Shown here piece after piece: positions 45,166-55,152 of a stretch of DNA of 64,000 bases (the first letter of the stretch is position 1; each line of letters opens with the position of its first letter). This DNA comes from Aurantibacillus circumpalustris. GTDB taxonomy: Bacteria > Bacteroidota > Bacteroidia > B-17B0 > Aurantibacillaceae. A program made the translations under genes and the position numbers. The stretch spans positions 1,054,001 through 1,118,000 of the forward strand of contig NZ_CP121197.1 in the NCBI RefSeq assembly GCF_029625215.1. The letters run 5' to 3'. A model generated the notes under the pieces. It was not told the DNA's origin, ran no database searches, and worked only from the letters and a program-made list of their open reading frames with translations.

Positions 45166-47072
45166 GACAGCTCTTCCTGAATTTCAAGCCAACGAATTGA
45201 CTTTTGATCCAATTCTTCTGTTAGTTTCTTAAGATCTTCTGTTAGTTTTTGAATTTCATTATAATCAGTAACACCACCAGCAAGTTCTTCATTTATACGC
45301 AATTTTTTTTCTTCTAGGATGGGAATTTCTATTTCAAGTTCATCTAATTCATGCTGAACCTTAAACGATAATTTTTTTGCAGGAGCATTTTTTGGTTCTT
45401 GTTTAACTTCTACTTTAGCAGTTTCAATAACCTTCGCAGCATTTTTAATTGTTTCTTTTTCTTCCTCTTTTTGTTCACTAATCCAGTTACGGTACTCCGT
45501 GTAGTTTCCTGGATAATCTTTAATCGCACCGTTGCCCTCTAAAACGAATGTATGATCAACCAAACGATCAATAAAATATCTATCGTGAGAAACAATCAAC
45601 ACACAACCTTTAAACTCTTCAAGAAAATCTTCTAATGTTTGTAGAGTAACAATGTCTAAATCATTTGTAGGCTCATCGAGAATTAAAAAGTTAGGATTTT
45701 TCATTAACACGGTTAAAAGAAACAATCTTCTTTTTTCACCACCGCTTAGGGTATGTGCATAGCTGTATTGAACATTTGGTGGAAAATTAAAACGCGTTAA
45801 TAATTGAGAAGCCGATAAACTTGTTCCATTCGCTAATGGAATGTGTTCCGCAATGTCTTGAATAATTTCAATGATGCGTTTGTCGTTGTTTATTACCATT
45901 CCGCTTTGGGAATAGTAACCAAAAACAATCGTGTCGCCTAAAGAAACTTTTCCTGTATCAACAGATTCTTTGCCTTGAATAATATTTAAAAGGGTTGTTT
46001 TACCAGTACCGTTTTTTCCAACCACACCAATTTTTTCACCTGGAATAAAAGTGTAAGTAAATGCCTCGGATAAAATAACTTTATTAGGATAATTTTTTGT
46101 GATGTTATGAAGCTCTACAATTTTAGAACCCATGCGTTCCATCTTTACTGTTAGTTCAATTTTTTTCTCGACACGTTTTTGTTTCGCTTTTTTTTCTGTT
46201 TCATAAAAAGCATCCACACGTGATTTTGATTTTGTTCCACGAGCCTTTGGCATCTTACGCACCCAAACCACTTCTTTGCGATAAAGATTTCTTGCCTTAT
46301 CAATTTCAGCATCTGTAATTTGTTCACGTTCTGCTTTTTTCTCTAAATAATAATCAAAATTGCCTTTGTATTCATACAACATGTGATTATCAATTTCAAT
46401 TATTTTATCACACACTTCATCTAGAAAATAACGATCGTGCGTCACTAATAAAATACTAATAGACGCATCTTGTAAGTAATTTTCAAGCCATTCAATCATC
46501 TCAATATCGAGGTGATTGGTAGGCTCATCCATAATAATAAGATTGGGTTTATTAATTAAAGTAAGGGCAAGTGCCACACGTTTTTTTTGTCCACCCGAAA
46601 GTGTACTGATAATGCGTGAAGTATCGCGAATTTCCAAACGAGATAAAATTTCTAGAATATTTTTTTCGTAATCCCAGGCATCGATTAAATTCATTTCATT
46701 AAGTGCGATTTCCATTTTATCGGCTACTTGATCACTCGAATCGGTCTCACTTAATTTAATAATGGCATCGTAATTTCTTATGCAACGTACAAATTGATTA
46801 TCGGCTGTATCAATCAGTTGCTGTATAGTTAGCGTTTCATCAAAAGCAAAATTCTGTTCCAAAAATCCAACAGTAATATCTTTTCTAAAAACAACTTCAC
46901 CCTCATCAGCAATTTCAATTCCCTTTAATATTTTAAAAAGGGTTGTTTTCCCGGAACCATTTTTGGCCACCAAAGCAACTTTTTCACCGTAATTAATACC
47001 GAAACTGATTTTATTAAACAGCACCTTTGCGCCGTATGCTTTAGAAATATTGTTAATAGAGAGTAAATTCAT
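45162..47072 (-). CDS. ABC-F family ATPase (Uup-like)
   Basis: 636 residues: two ABC ATPase domains without membrane helices, a charged linker between them and a C-terminal coiled coil (KVQHELDELEIEIPILEEKK region) as in Uup. Walker A motifs GSGKTTLFKIL and GTGKTTLLNII, signatures LSGGQKKRVALAL and LSGGEKRRLFLLT, Walker B with DEPTNHLD and DEPTNDLD. ABC-F proteins act on ribosomes or, for Uup, on DNA transposition precision and branched DNA. ATG at 47072, chosen because a promoter box (TACCTTTG) covers the ATG at 47090. First gene of the operon with mepB. Confidence 0.92.
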   Translation of the reverse strand: MNLLSINNISKAYGAKVLFNKISFGINYGEKVALVAKNGSGKTTLFKILKGIEIADEGEVVFRKDITVGFLEQNFAFDETLTIQQLIDTADNQFVRCIRNYDAIIKLSETDSSDQVADKMEIALNEMNLIDAWDYEKNILEILSRLEIRDTSRIISTLSGGQKKRVALALTLINKPNLIIMDEPTNHLDIEMIEWLENYLQDASISILLVTHDRYFLDEVCDKIIEIDNHMLYEYKGNFDYYLEKKAEREQITDAEIDKARNLYRKEVVWVRKMPKARGTKSKSRVDAFYETEKKAKQKRVEKKIELTVKMERMGSKIVELHNITKNYPNKVILSEAFTYTFIPGEKIGVVGKNGTGKTTLLNIIQGKESVDTGKVSLGDTIVFGYYSQSGMVINNDKRIIEIIQDIAEHIPLANGTSLSASQLLTRFNFPPNVQYSYAHTLSGGEKRRLFLLTVLMKNPNFLILDEPTNDLDIVTLQTLEDFLEEFKGCVLIVSHDRYFIDRLVDHTFVLEGNGAIKDYPGNYTEYRNWISEQKEEEKETIKNAAKVIETAKVEVKQEPKNAPAKKLSFKVQHELDELEIEIPILEEKKLRINEELAGGVTDYNEIQKLTEDLKKLTEELDQKSIRWLEIQEELS

Positions 47073-47077
47073 GGCCG

Positions 47078-47085
47078 CAAAGGTA
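47078..47085 (-). promoter_or_regulatory. -7 promoter box of ABC-F operon
   Basis: TACCTTTG on the minus strand, 5 nt before the ATG at 47072. The upstream ATG at 47090 lies before it and would not be in the transcript. Confidence 0.5.
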
Positions 47086-47143
47086 GTCATTCGTTAGCAA
47101 TGGCATAAATAAGAATGTTTTTTTGAGTATTTTTATACATCAA

Positions 47144-47293
47144 ATGTCAAATAAGCCGCCTTTCATAAACGAAGAAGAAAAGCTAAGAATTCGAATGAGC
47201 AGGACTCACACGGAAAGGTTTAGAATGCTAATGAATCTTATTAAAATTAGCCAAAAGCTTAAGAGCGCGAAAATCATTAATTCAAAGCCATAA
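47144..47293 (+). CDS. Small protein paired with a nucleotidyltransferase
   Basis: 49-residue, basic, helical protein (MSNKPPFINEEEKLRIRM, then SRTHTERFRMLMNLIKIS). The TAA is directly followed by the ATG of the nucleotidyltransferase without a spacer, so the two are surely co-expressed. In Bacteroidota short helical proteins with a THxERL/F-type core often precede such nucleotidyltransferases. By position and size it could be the antitoxin or cofactor of a toxin-antitoxin-like pair; no experimental link is seen. Confidence 0.65.
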   Translation: MSNKPPFINEEEKLRIRMSRTHTERFRMLMNLIKISQKLKSAKIINSKP

Positions 47294-47785
47294 ATGGATA
47301 TTCTTGACGAAGAAATATTGAATTTATGGCGTTTGTTGGAGAAACATCAAACTAAATATATTATGGTTGGAGGTTTTGCAACCACACTTCATGGTTTTAG
47401 CAGAGCAACTGCAGATCTTGATATATGGATTAAAGATACACCAGAAAACAGGCGTAGTTTCAGGTTAGTTTTAAAGGAATTGGAGATTGGAGATTTTGAA
47501 AGTATTGAGACTACTCAGTTTGTTCCAGGATTTACTTCTATTTTATTGAATTCTGGTTTTGAACTCGATATCATGACCTATTTGAAGGGATTTGATCAAG
47601 TTAGGTTTGATGAATGTTATGGCCTTGCGCCAGAAGCCGTTGTTGAAGATGTACGGGTAAAATTCATGCACATTAATCAATTAATTGAAGCTAAAAAAGC
47701 TTCAGGTCGCAAGAAAGATCTAATGGACGTTGAAGAGCTTGAAAAAATAAAAAAAACCCCACCATACGGCAGGGTTTCAGAATAA
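47294..47785 (+). CDS. Nucleotidyltransferase (DUF6036 / AbiEii-MNT like)
   Basis: 163 residues with the Pol-beta-type fold: YIMVGGFATTLHGFSRATADLD contains the GG-A-x-x-x-HG and the metal-binding TADLDIWI, and ELDIM carries the third acid. Size and motifs fit the DUF6036-like nucleotidyltransferases that act in toxin-antitoxin or abortive-infection systems, or as antitoxin-like modifiers. Substrate unknown. Cytoplasmic. It forms a compact pair with the 49-residue gene and lies between the ABC-F and MORN genes. Confidence 0.8.
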   Translation: MDILDEEILNLWRLLEKHQTKYIMVGGFATTLHGFSRATADLDIWIKDTPENRRSFRLVLKELEIGDFESIETTQFVPGFTSILLNSGFELDIMTYLKGFDQVRFDECYGLAPEAVVEDVRVKFMHINQLIEAKKASGRKKDLMDVEELEKIKKTPPYGRVSE

Positions 47786-47799
47786 ATAAAAGGTTTTTT

Positions 47800-48282
47800 T
47801 TAGTTAGCGTGACTGTAATCTTTAGTCCCAGCAACTGCACCATTCTCGTCCCAATTTGTCCAAACACCTGTTTTCTCTCCATTGTTATAGTTCATCTCAA
47901 AACGTTTTTTGCCAGTTTCATCAAAAACTAACCAAGTGCCAGTTTTTTTCCCAACATTATAAAAAGCGATGGCAGAAGTAGTTCCATTTTCATTAAAACG
48001 TACCCATTTATTGTCTTTTTGACCTTTAGTAAACATTCCTTTTTCCATTAGCTTGCCTGATGCGTAGAAATAAGTTGCTTCTCCTTCAATAACGCCTTCC
48101 TTAACAGTAAATTCAGACTTAATTCCGTTTTGCGTTTTCGAAATAACTCCATTAAACAACTCTCCGTTAAATAAACCTGGAGTAGCATTGTCATTAATAT
48201 ATAAACCTTTATCGTTTTGTGTTTGTGAATTTAAGAACCCAAAACTTACTACCGATAAAAATAGAATAAGTGCATTTTTCAT
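47800..48282 (-). CDS. MORN/YwqK-repeat secreted protein
   Basis: 160 residues from the ATG at 48282, starting with a signal peptide (MKNALILFLSVVSFGFLNSQ). The body consists of YwqK / MORN-type repeats: ATYFYASGKLMEKGMFTKGQ, KWVRFNENGTTSAIAFYNVG, TWLVFDETGKKRFEMNYNNG, VWTNWDENG. Annotation pipelines often call these toxin-antitoxin YwqK antitoxins, but the repeats occur widely and a secreted copy is unlikely to be one. A promoter with TTG-20-TATCTTTG precedes it (48357-48327). Confidence 0.75.
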   Translation of the reverse strand: MKNALILFLSVVSFGFLNSQTQNDKGLYINDNATPGLFNGELFNGVISKTQNGIKSEFTVKEGVIEGEATYFYASGKLMEKGMFTKGQKDNKWVRFNENGTTSAIAFYNVGKKTGTWLVFDETGKKRFEMNYNNGEKTGVWTNWDENGAVAGTKDYSHAN

Positions 48283-48326
48283 AACCTTTGTTTTTTTAAA
48301 TAGTTTAATAAACCAATTTGTTAAAA

Positions 48327-48357
48327 CAAAGATATTAAGATAACCGTTTAGAAACAA
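48327..48357 (-). promoter_or_regulatory. Promoter of MORN-repeat gene
   Basis: Minus strand: TTG at 48357-48355, 20 nt, TATCTTTG at 48334-48327. Full match to TTG-N17-23-TAnnTTTG, about 44 nt before the ATG. Confidence 0.65.
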
Positions 48358-48445
48358 TGGGGTAATAGAAAGATAACCTTAACTTTACTTTTAAAGGTGT
48401 AAAATTAGCTCAAAGGCCCTTTGGTAACGATAAAATTAAGATAAA

Positions 48446-48766
48446 TTAGAGAGATTTTAAAGAAAGATCCGAAAAAGCACTTAGATAAGTTGCTTTTACT
48501 TCTAAAGGTTCGAAGCCAATAGTGTTTATTTTTAGAGAGTATTCTTTATCTGTTTTAATGGAAAGTTTGAAATTACCATCCATGTCTGCAAAGAAAGTCT
48601 CACCTGTTTCTGGAATTAAAATCTTAGCACCTGGAATGGATTCGCCGTATGAATCAGTTATTTTACCAGCAATTACTTTTGTAGTCGATTTCTCTTTGTC
48701 GGAGTTTCCAGCTAATGAAACACCGCTAAACGAAACAAATAATAAGATATAAAGTAGTTTTTTCAA
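48446..48766 (-). CDS. Secreted carboxypeptidase-regulatory-like domain protein
   Basis: 106 residues. A signal peptide (MKKLLYILLFVSFSGVSLAG) is followed by one CarboxypepD_reg-like beta-sandwich: VIAGKITDSYGESIPGAKILI, ADMDGNFKLSI, INTIGFEPLEV. In Bacteroidota this domain usually precedes SusC-type barrels; here it is alone, so the gene encodes a free secreted domain. The GTG at 48772 is the last base of a promoter box, so I use the TTG at 48766, which gives the typical MKKL start. Confidence 0.7.
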   Translation of the reverse strand: MKKLLYILLFVSFSGVSLAGNSDKEKSTTKVIAGKITDSYGESIPGAKILIPETGETFFADMDGNFKLSIKTDKEYSLKINTIGFEPLEVKATYLSAFSDLSLKSL

Positions 48767-48771
48767 CGACA

Positions 48772-48779
48772 CAAAGTTA
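48772..48779 (-). promoter_or_regulatory. -7 box of carboxypeptidase-regulatory-like gene
   Basis: TAACTTTG on the minus strand, 5 nt before the TTG start at 48766. Confidence 0.4.
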
Positions 48780-48849
48780 AACGCACTGTTTTCGTTAATC
48801 GTTACGGCAATATTACCAAATTGTTAAGGTCAAATTCCCGGCAAAAAAT

Positions 48850-48857
48850 TACCTTTG
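48850..48857 (+). promoter_or_regulatory. -7 box of trmD
   Basis: TACCTTTG, ending 4 nt before the trmD ATG, which implies a leaderless or nearly leaderless transcript. Confidence 0.5.
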
Positions 48858-48861
48858 CCCC

Positions 48862-49536
48862 ATGCGTATAGATATAATAAGCGCGGTGCCCGATCTTATG
48901 ACAAGTGCTTTCGGGCACTCCATATTAAAAAGAGCCATTGCCAATAAAATTGTGGAAGTCAACCTCATTAACCTGAGAGATTATGCTACAGGAAAGCAAA
49001 AACAATTAGACGATTACGCGTTTGGTGGAGGCGCCGGAATGGTAATGATGATAGAGCCAATTGATAATTGTATTAAGGATCTAAAATCAAAAAACGCCTA
49101 TGATGAGGTTATTTATATGTCGCCAGATGGTGAACTATTAAATCAACCACTTTGCAATCAGCTTTCTTTGGTAAAGAATATTATTATTTTATGCGGACAC
49201 TATAAAGGTGTTGATCAAAGAGTAAGAGAACACTTGATTTCACGTGAGATTAGCGTGGGTGATTATGTTTTAAGTGGCGGAGAACTGGCGGCTGCTATTT
49301 TAAGCGATTCAATTATTCGTTTGCTTCCTGGAGTGTTAAATGATGAAACATCTGCCCTAAGCGACTCTTTTCAGGATAATTTGTTGGCTCCTCCTGTTTA
49401 TACTCGTCCTTCAAGCTATAATGGCTGGGAGATTCCTGAGGTGCTGTTAAGTGGACACAGCGCTAATATTGATAAATGGCGCCATGAACAAAGCGTAGAA
49501 CGCACAAAAACAAGGCGTCCCGACCTCCTTAAATAG
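48862..49536 (+). CDS. trmD: tRNA (guanine-N1)-methyltransferase
   Basis: Methylates G37 next to the anticodon to prevent frameshifting. 224 residues, with the SPOUT trefoil-knot motifs: [27 protein letters not shown], and [17 protein letters not shown]. Asp in the catalytic SFQDNLL is also seen. It stands apart from rpsP, rimM and rplS, with which it clusters in many other bacteria. The promoter box is 4 nt before the ATG. Confidence 0.95.
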   Translation: MRIDIISAVPDLMTSAFGHSILKRAIANKIVEVNLINLRDYATGKQKQLDDYAFGGGAGMVMMIEPIDNCIKDLKSKNAYDEVIYMSPDGELLNQPLCNQLSLVKNIIILCGHYKGVDQRVREHLISREISVGDYVLSGGELAAAILSDSIIRLLPGVLNDETSALSDSFQDNLLAPPVYTRPSSYNGWEIPEVLLSGHSANIDKWRHEQSVERTKTRRPDLLK

Positions 49537-49684
49537 GAAAAATTAATGAAAATAGGCGTTTTATTTTCCCAATAAAATTGCGTTATTTGAAGCCTTAAAT
49601 TAAAAGTATATCAAGGTGTATTTTAAGAAAAAAGCTAAGTAAAATAACATTAACAATACACACGACAACTAAAATTACGTACAT

Positions 49685-51220
49685 ATGAAAGTTGGAATTC
49701 CAGCGGAAATATTTCCAAACGAACTAAGGGTTGCTGCAACTCCTAAAACGGTAAAACGTTTACAAAAGCAGGGGTTCGAGGTTTATATCCAGCATAACGC
49801 CGGACAAAAAGCAAACTTTTCTGACAAAGATTTTGAAGAAGCTGGTGCTAAAATAGTACAAAATGCTGCCGATATTTATGGTAAATCTGATATTGTTCTT
49901 AAAGTAAAAGAACCTGCAGTAGAAGAAATTGCCATGATGCGAGAAGGCCTGGTGATGTTGAGCTATTTATGGCCGGCACAAAATCAGGACTTACTTAAAG
50001 TGTTAGCTGACAAAAAAGTAAACGCTGTAGCAATGGACGCTATTCCGCGTATTTCCAGAGCACAAAAAATGGATGTACTGTCATCTATGGCTAACATAGC
50101 TGGATACAGAGCAGTTATAGAAGGATCGTATCATTTTGGAAGATTTTTAAACGGACAAATTACAGCTGCAGGAAAAGTAGAACCTGCAAAAGTACTTGTG
50201 ATTGGCGCGGGTGTAGCAGGACTTGCAGCACTAGGAGCAGCCAATTCATTAGGTGCCATTGTAAGAGCATTCGATACGCGAAAAGAAGTAGCTGAACAAA
50301 TTGAATCCATGGGTGCCGAATTTCTTACGGTAGAAATAGAAGAAGACGGCGCAACATCTTCTGGCTACTCTAAAGAAATGAGTAAAGAATTTATTGCAGC
50401 GGAAATGGCTTTGTTTAAAGCACAAGCCGCTGAGGTAGATATTATTATAACCACTGCACAAATTCCAGGCAAGCCTGCTCCAAAATTAATTTTAGAAGAT
50501 CACGTTGCTGTAATGAAGCCAGGTTCTGTGATTGTTGATTTAGCGGCATCTACCGGTGGTAATTGTGTGCTAACTAAAAATGGTGAAGTATATACGACGC
50601 CGAACGGTGTTACCATTGTTGGAAAATTAAATCAGTTACCAAGTCAGGCATCACAACTTTATGGAAACAACTTATGCCATCTTCTAGATGATATGGGCAA
50701 AGCCGAAAAGTTTAAGATTGATATGGAAGACGCTGTTGTATCAAGAGCCATGGTAACATACAATGGTAAGATCAATTGGCCACCAGCGCCACTTCCTGTA
50801 AGTCCGGCTAAACCTAAGGCTGCAGCCGTTGAAGTTGAAGATCCAAAAGTTGTTGCAGCGCGCAAAGCAAAAAAGGAAGGAAAATCGTTAACCATTCGTT
50901 TAGGTTTTATTGGTTTGTTTTTATTGATGTTAGGTCAATTTGCACCGAGTGAATTTATGCAACACTTCACCGTGTTTGTACTAGCGGTGTTTATCGGTTG
51001 GCAAGTTATTTGGAATGTATCACATTCTCTTCACACTCCGTTAATGGCTGTTACCAATGCCATAAGCGGAATTATCATCGTTGGCGGTTTATTGCAAACG
51101 ACCAATGATTTTTCAAGTCCTATGACCATTTTAGCATCCATTGCTATTCTTGTGGCCAGCATAAATATTGTTGGCGGATTTGTAGTTACTCACCGTATGT
51201 TGAAAATGTTCAAAAAATAA
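49685..51220 (+). CDS. pntA: NAD(P) transhydrogenase subunit alpha
   Basis: 511 residues, about the size of E. coli PntA (510), so NAD-binding domain I and the transmembrane part of domain II are fused. Domain I has [19 protein letters not shown], the Rossmann motif [15 protein letters not shown] and [16 protein letters not shown]; the C-terminal third carries four hydrophobic helices. With PntB it couples hydride transfer between NADH and NADP+ to proton flow. Four nt separate it from pntB. Confidence 0.95.
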   Translation: MKVGIPAEIFPNELRVAATPKTVKRLQKQGFEVYIQHNAGQKANFSDKDFEEAGAKIVQNAADIYGKSDIVLKVKEPAVEEIAMMREGLVMLSYLWPAQNQDLLKVLADKKVNAVAMDAIPRISRAQKMDVLSSMANIAGYRAVIEGSYHFGRFLNGQITAAGKVEPAKVLVIGAGVAGLAALGAANSLGAIVRAFDTRKEVAEQIESMGAEFLTVEIEEDGATSSGYSKEMSKEFIAAEMALFKAQAAEVDIIITTAQIPGKPAPKLILEDHVAVMKPGSVIVDLAASTGGNCVLTKNGEVYTTPNGVTIVGKLNQLPSQASQLYGNNLCHLLDDMGKAEKFKIDMEDAVVSRAMVTYNGKINWPPAPLPVSPAKPKAAAVEVEDPKVVAARKAKKEGKSLTIRLGFIGLFLLMLGQFAPSEFMQHFTVFVLAVFIGWQVIWNVSHSLHTPLMAVTNAISGIIIVGGLLQTTNDFSSPMTILASIAILVASINIVGGFVVTHRMLKMFKK

Positions 51221-51224
51221 AAAA

Positions 51225-52622
51225 ATGATCGCTAAGGAAATTCAAATTGCAGCTTACTTATTTGCAAGTATATTATTTATTTTAAGTTTAGGAGGTTTAT
51301 CCTCACAAGAGTCCGCTAAGCGCGGAGTGTTCTACGGTATCATTGGAATGATCATTGCTGTTTTAGCAACGGTTCTCGGACAAGGCGTAAACGGACACGC
51401 CTATATCATCGCTGCAGTTGCCATTGCATCTGTTATTGGTGTGATGTTAGCGCGTAAGGTTGAAATGACTTCTATGCCTCAGCTAGTAGCCATTCTACAT
51501 AGTTTTGTGGGATTAGCTGCGGTTCTTGTAGGTTTTGGTTCTTATCTCGATCCTAAAACACATGCTTTGGCATCGACAGAACATACTATTCATTTAGTAG
51601 AAGTATTTATTGGTGTGTTTATTGGCGCCATCACTTTCACAGGTTCTATTGTTGCTTGGGGAAAACTAGAAGGTAAAATCAGAAGCAAACCTTTGTTATA
51701 TCCGGGCAGACATGCAGTAAATATTATTTTATTAGTTGCGTGTATCGTTCTCGGCGCAATTTTTACAATGGCTCCAGGTACAGAAGGAATGTTGTATTTA
51801 TACATCATGACAGCAATAGCTTGTTTTATTGGTGTGATGCTGGTAATGGCAATAGGCGGTGCAGATATGCCAGTGGTTGTTTCCATGTTAAACTCTTATT
51901 CAGGTTGGGCAGCTTCAGCAGCTGGTTTTATGTTAGGCAATGATCTTTTAATTGTAACAGGAGCTTTAGTGGGTAGTTCAGGTGCTATTCTTTCCATCAT
52001 TATGTGTGAAGCCATGAACAGATCTTTTATCTCTGTTATTCTTGGAGGTTTTGGTGAGACAGCATCAAGCGGAGAAGCAGTTGCTATGGAAGGTGAAGTG
52101 ACTGCTATGAATCATGAAGAAGTTGCTGATCTTTTAAAAGAAGCAAAATCGATTGTGATTGTACCAGGTTACGGAATGGCTGTAGCAAAAGCACAATATC
52201 CTATTTTTGAAATGGTGCAAACTTTACGTAAAGCTGGTAAAAAAGTAAGATTCGCGATTCACCCTGTGGCTGGTCGTTTACCGGGACATATGAACGTATT
52301 ACTTGCAGAAGCAAGCGTACCTTATGATATTGTTTTAGAAATGGATGAGATCAATGAAGATCTTCCTGATACAGACGTAGTAATGGTAATCGGTGCTAAC
52401 GACGTTGTTAATCCTGGTGCGCAAGATGATCCTTCAAGTCCAATTTACGGCATGCCTGTTATTGAAGCTTGGAAAGCAGAAAAAGTAATTGTGATGAAAC
52501 GCTCTATGTCTGTTGGTTATGCCGGTGTTGAAAATCCATTGTTCTACAAATCAAATACCGATATGCTTTACGGCGATGCTAAGGACAGTGTAGAAAAAAT
52601 ACTAGGCTTTTTGAAAGCTTAG
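51225..52622 (+). CDS. pntB: NAD(P) transhydrogenase subunit beta
   Basis: 465 residues. The N-terminal half is membrane-spanning (about eight helices), the C-terminal half is the NADP-binding domain III with [42 protein letters not shown] cut by turns, [21 protein letters not shown] and [16 protein letters not shown]. All are typical of PntB. Operon with pntA; a strong terminator follows. Confidence 0.96.
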   Translation: MIAKEIQIAAYLFASILFILSLGGLSSQESAKRGVFYGIIGMIIAVLATVLGQGVNGHAYIIAAVAIASVIGVMLARKVEMTSMPQLVAILHSFVGLAAVLVGFGSYLDPKTHALASTEHTIHLVEVFIGVFIGAITFTGSIVAWGKLEGKIRSKPLLYPGRHAVNIILLVACIVLGAIFTMAPGTEGMLYLYIMTAIACFIGVMLVMAIGGADMPVVVSMLNSYSGWAASAAGFMLGNDLLIVTGALVGSSGAILSIIMCEAMNRSFISVILGGFGETASSGEAVAMEGEVTAMNHEEVADLLKEAKSIVIVPGYGMAVAKAQYPIFEMVQTLRKAGKKVRFAIHPVAGRLPGHMNVLLAEASVPYDIVLEMDEINEDLPDTDVVMVIGANDVVNPGAQDDPSSPIYGMPVIEAWKAEKVIVMKRSMSVGYAGVENPLFYKSNTDMLYGDAKDSVEKILGFLKA

Positions 52623-52650
52623 TTCGACAACCAAAATTTATTTATTACAG

Positions 52651-52677
52651 AAAGCTTAGGATGTCCTAAGCTTTTTT
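52651..52677 (+). terminator. Terminator of pntAB
   Basis: Stem AAAGCTTAGGA / TCCTAAGCTTT, 2-nt apparent loop, then six T residues, 28 nt past the pntB stop. Confidence 0.85.
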
Positions 52678-52743
52678 AATGACCTTTTATTTGTAATTCT
52701 TAAATGATTAAATTAGCTTGTCGAAACGCTAAACCCAAATCAC

Positions 52744-53622
52744 ATGAAAAAACTATTACTACCTTTTATTTTGTTAATTCTGATAAATAAAACACCTGCA
52801 CAAGTTGTGTTTTGTCCTGCTGGTGCTGAGTGGAATTATTATTTTAATGCAGCTTATGGTGGCGGTTTTGAGAACGAAACCATTAAATATCTGCGGGACA
52901 CAATTATTGGTGCTGACACAATTAAACTATTGAAGAGTTCGCGCTTGTATGCAGATGGCAACCCAGTGCCCCCCAATTTTTTAACCCACATTAAACAAAA
53001 GGGCGACACGATATTTTTTAATAATTTTTCTACGCAATATACTTGGCAGATTTTATATAATTTTGCTGCACAGGTAAACGAAGGTTGGCACATAACTCAT
53101 ATAGGATGTCCTGTTAACTCTATTTTAACCAGTAGTTATAACGTTGTTTCTATTAGCTCAGTAGTTGAAAACAATATGACTTTAAAAAAGTTGAACATGG
53201 GTGTTTTCACTGTTACAGAAAGATTTGGATCCAGTGGTTTTCTGTTTCTGCTTTCTAACAAAGGTAATTGCCATACCGATCAATATGTCGGGAGTTTATG
53301 TTATAAAGACAATTCATTCGGCTTAAAACAATTTTCCAGCTATCCGTGTGATTACTCAAATACAGTTGGTGTTTCAGAGAATGAGCTTAATAAAGGTTTA
53401 AGAGTTTTCCCAAATCCTACAAATGGAAAATTTACTTTTGAGTCAGCAACTTCTGAAATGACTAACATTAGCATTCACAACGCTCTTGGAGAGCTTGTTT
53501 ATAGCAAACCAAATCAATATTCAAACAATCAAATAGACCTGAGTTTTTTACCGCAAGGAATTTATTATTTATCTGCAGAAAGCGACAAGATCAAGAAAAC
53601 AATTAAGGTAGTAAAGAATTAA
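52744..53622 (+). CDS. Small T9SS-secreted protein
   Basis: 292 residues: signal peptide (MKKLLLPFILLILINKTPAQ), a central domain of about 190 residues with no recognised family (CPAGAEWNYYFNAAYGGG, five Cys in pairs), and a C-terminal type A T9SS sorting domain (LRVFPNPTNGKFTFESATS to KKTIKVVKN). Secreted to the surface by the T9SS. No catalytic motif is visible. Confidence 0.82.
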   Translation: MKKLLLPFILLILINKTPAQVVFCPAGAEWNYYFNAAYGGGFENETIKYLRDTIIGADTIKLLKSSRLYADGNPVPPNFLTHIKQKGDTIFFNNFSTQYTWQILYNFAAQVNEGWHITHIGCPVNSILTSSYNVVSISSVVENNMTLKKLNMGVFTVTERFGSSGFLFLLSNKGNCHTDQYVGSLCYKDNSFGLKQFSSYPCDYSNTVGVSENELNKGLRVFPNPTNGKFTFESATSEMTNISIHNALGELVYSKPNQYSNNQIDLSFLPQGIYYLSAESDKIKKTIKVVKN

Positions 53623-53639
53623 TCAAGAACAGGCCGTTG

Positions 53640-54152
53640 TTACTTAATCGGCAACTCTTTCACCATTCGATCGTTTTTAAAAAGCATTTTGTGTGCAATT
53701 ACACCTAGTGTATCGTAATATGTCCAAATGCTGTCTTTTAAATCGTTTTTGTAAGAACCCGAGTAACGCGTTTTTCCATTCTCAAAGTAAGCAATGTTTG
53801 GTCCGTGACGGTAACCTTTGTCATAATGCATTTCGCTCCAAAGCACACCAGTCGGGTAAAATGACATCCACTGCCCATGGCGCTCTCCAAAACGAAAAAG
53901 ACCTTTAAACTTGGTGATGCCATTTGGATATTTATCTACGTAATCTCCGGTGTAAGTGCTGTCTGGTGGCACAATCAATAATGGGTTTGTTCCTCTTAAA
54001 GAGTCCGCTTTTAAACGTTGTTCGATTCTTGAAAGTGAATCGTTCACTCTTCTTTCTTCAGGACTAAGATTTTTTTCTTCTGAATTGGAAGAGCAGTTTA
54101 CAAGGAATACTAATAGTGTGATACAAATGGTAATGGAGAACAATTTTTTCAT
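53640..54152 (-). CDS. MORN-repeat lipoprotein
   Basis: 170 residues from the ATG at 54152. The N-terminus MKKLFSITICITLLVFLVNC ends in a lipobox-like FLVNC, so it is probably a lipoprotein. The C-terminal two thirds are MORN/YwqK repeats: FKGLFRFGERHGQWMSFYPTG cut by turns, WSEMHYDKGYRHGPNIAYFENG, YSGSYKNDLKDSIWTYYD. The gene starts 4 nt after the polyprenyl synthase stop. A different protein from the other MORN gene (160 residues, no lipobox). Confidence 0.75.
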   Translation of the reverse strand: MKKLFSITICITLLVFLVNCSSNSEEKNLSPEERRVNDSLSRIEQRLKADSLRGTNPLLIVPPDSTYTGDYVDKYPNGITKFKGLFRFGERHGQWMSFYPTGVLWSEMHYDKGYRHGPNIAYFENGKTRYSGSYKNDLKDSIWTYYDTLGVIAHKMLFKNDRMVKELPIK

Positions 54153-54156
54153 GTGG

Positions 54157-55134
54157 TTATTTTTTTCTTTCAATGGCGTAAATTAATAAACGTTCTAAGC
54201 TATTTCGGGCATCGTTTTCTGGCAACTGTTTTAAAACGGCAAGAGCTTGATCTTTGTATTGATGCATGATCTTATTTGCATAGCTAATACCGCCTTTTGC
54301 AATTACAAAATCAATTACTTTTTTTACTTCTTCGCTTTCTTCGTTGTGATTTTTAACGATGTTAATGATTTTGCGTTTCTCTAACCAAGTACTATTATTC
54401 AGAGCATAAATTAAAGGCAGGGTCATTTTCTTTTCCTTGATATCGATACCTGTTGGTTTACCAATGTTGTCATCTGTTCCAAAATCAAACAAGTCGTCTT
54501 TAATTTGAAAGGCTATACCAGTAAGGGTTCCAAAATCACGCGCCAAGTTTATTGCTTTTTCATCGTTTGTTACAGAAGCTGTTCCTGCAGCGCAACAAGC
54601 GGCAATCAAAGTCGCAGTCTTTTTAGTAATAATATCAAAATAAATTTCTTCAGAAATATCCAATCGTCTTGCTTTTTCAATCTGCAACAATTCCCCTTCA
54701 CTCATTTCACGTACAGCTGTGCTCACAATTTTTAAAAGGTGAAAATCATTATTGTCCAATGAAAGCAAAAGCCCTTTTGATAATAAAAAGTCGCCAATTA
54801 AAACAGCAATTTTATTTTTCCATAAAGCGTTTACGCTAAAAAACCCGCGACGTTCATTGCTATCATCCACAACATCGTCGTGTACCAAAGTGGCGGTATG
54901 CAAAAGCTCAATAAGTGCAGCGGCACGGTGTGTGCTGTCGTTAATTTCTCCACTAATTTGTGCGGATAAAAACACAAACATGGGGCGGATTTGTTTGCCT
55001 TTACGTTTTACGATGTAGGTGGTAATTTTGTCGAGAAGCGGAACCGAACTCTTCATGGCGTCTTTGAATTTTTCTTCAAACACTTCCATGTGATGTTCAA
55101 CCGGTTTTTTTATTTCATCAACTGTTTTAGACAC
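54157..55134 (-). CDS. Polyprenyl diphosphate synthase
   Basis: 325-residue trans-prenyltransferase that makes the long isoprenoid tail of menaquinone. First Asp-rich motif DDVVD at residues 86-90 in TATLVHDDVVDDSNERRG, second motif in FQIKDDLFDFGTDD, and KGKQIRP for substrate binding. A small Ala five residues before the first Asp motif is typical of long-chain products (C30-C40). GTG start at 55134. Between rlmN (18 nt) and the MORN lipoprotein, on the same strand. Confidence 0.9.
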   Translation of the reverse strand: MSKTVDEIKKPVEHHMEVFEEKFKDAMKSSVPLLDKITTYIVKRKGKQIRPMFVFLSAQISGEINDSTHRAAALIELLHTATLVHDDVVDDSNERRGFFSVNALWKNKIAVLIGDFLLSKGLLLSLDNNDFHLLKIVSTAVREMSEGELLQIEKARRLDISEEIYFDIITKKTATLIAACCAAGTASVTNDEKAINLARDFGTLTGIAFQIKDDLFDFGTDDNIGKPTGIDIKEKKMTLPLIYALNNSTWLEKRKIINIVKNHNEESEEVKKVIDFVIAKGGISYANKIMHQYKDQALAVLKQLPENDARNSLERLLIYAIERKK

Positions 55135-55152
55135 AGATAGCTAATTTACCTT

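Noticed and set aside
47800-48282. Antitoxin of a YwqK toxin-antitoxin pair
   Set aside because: The protein has a signal peptide and MORN-type repeats; no toxin gene is adjacent on the same strand.
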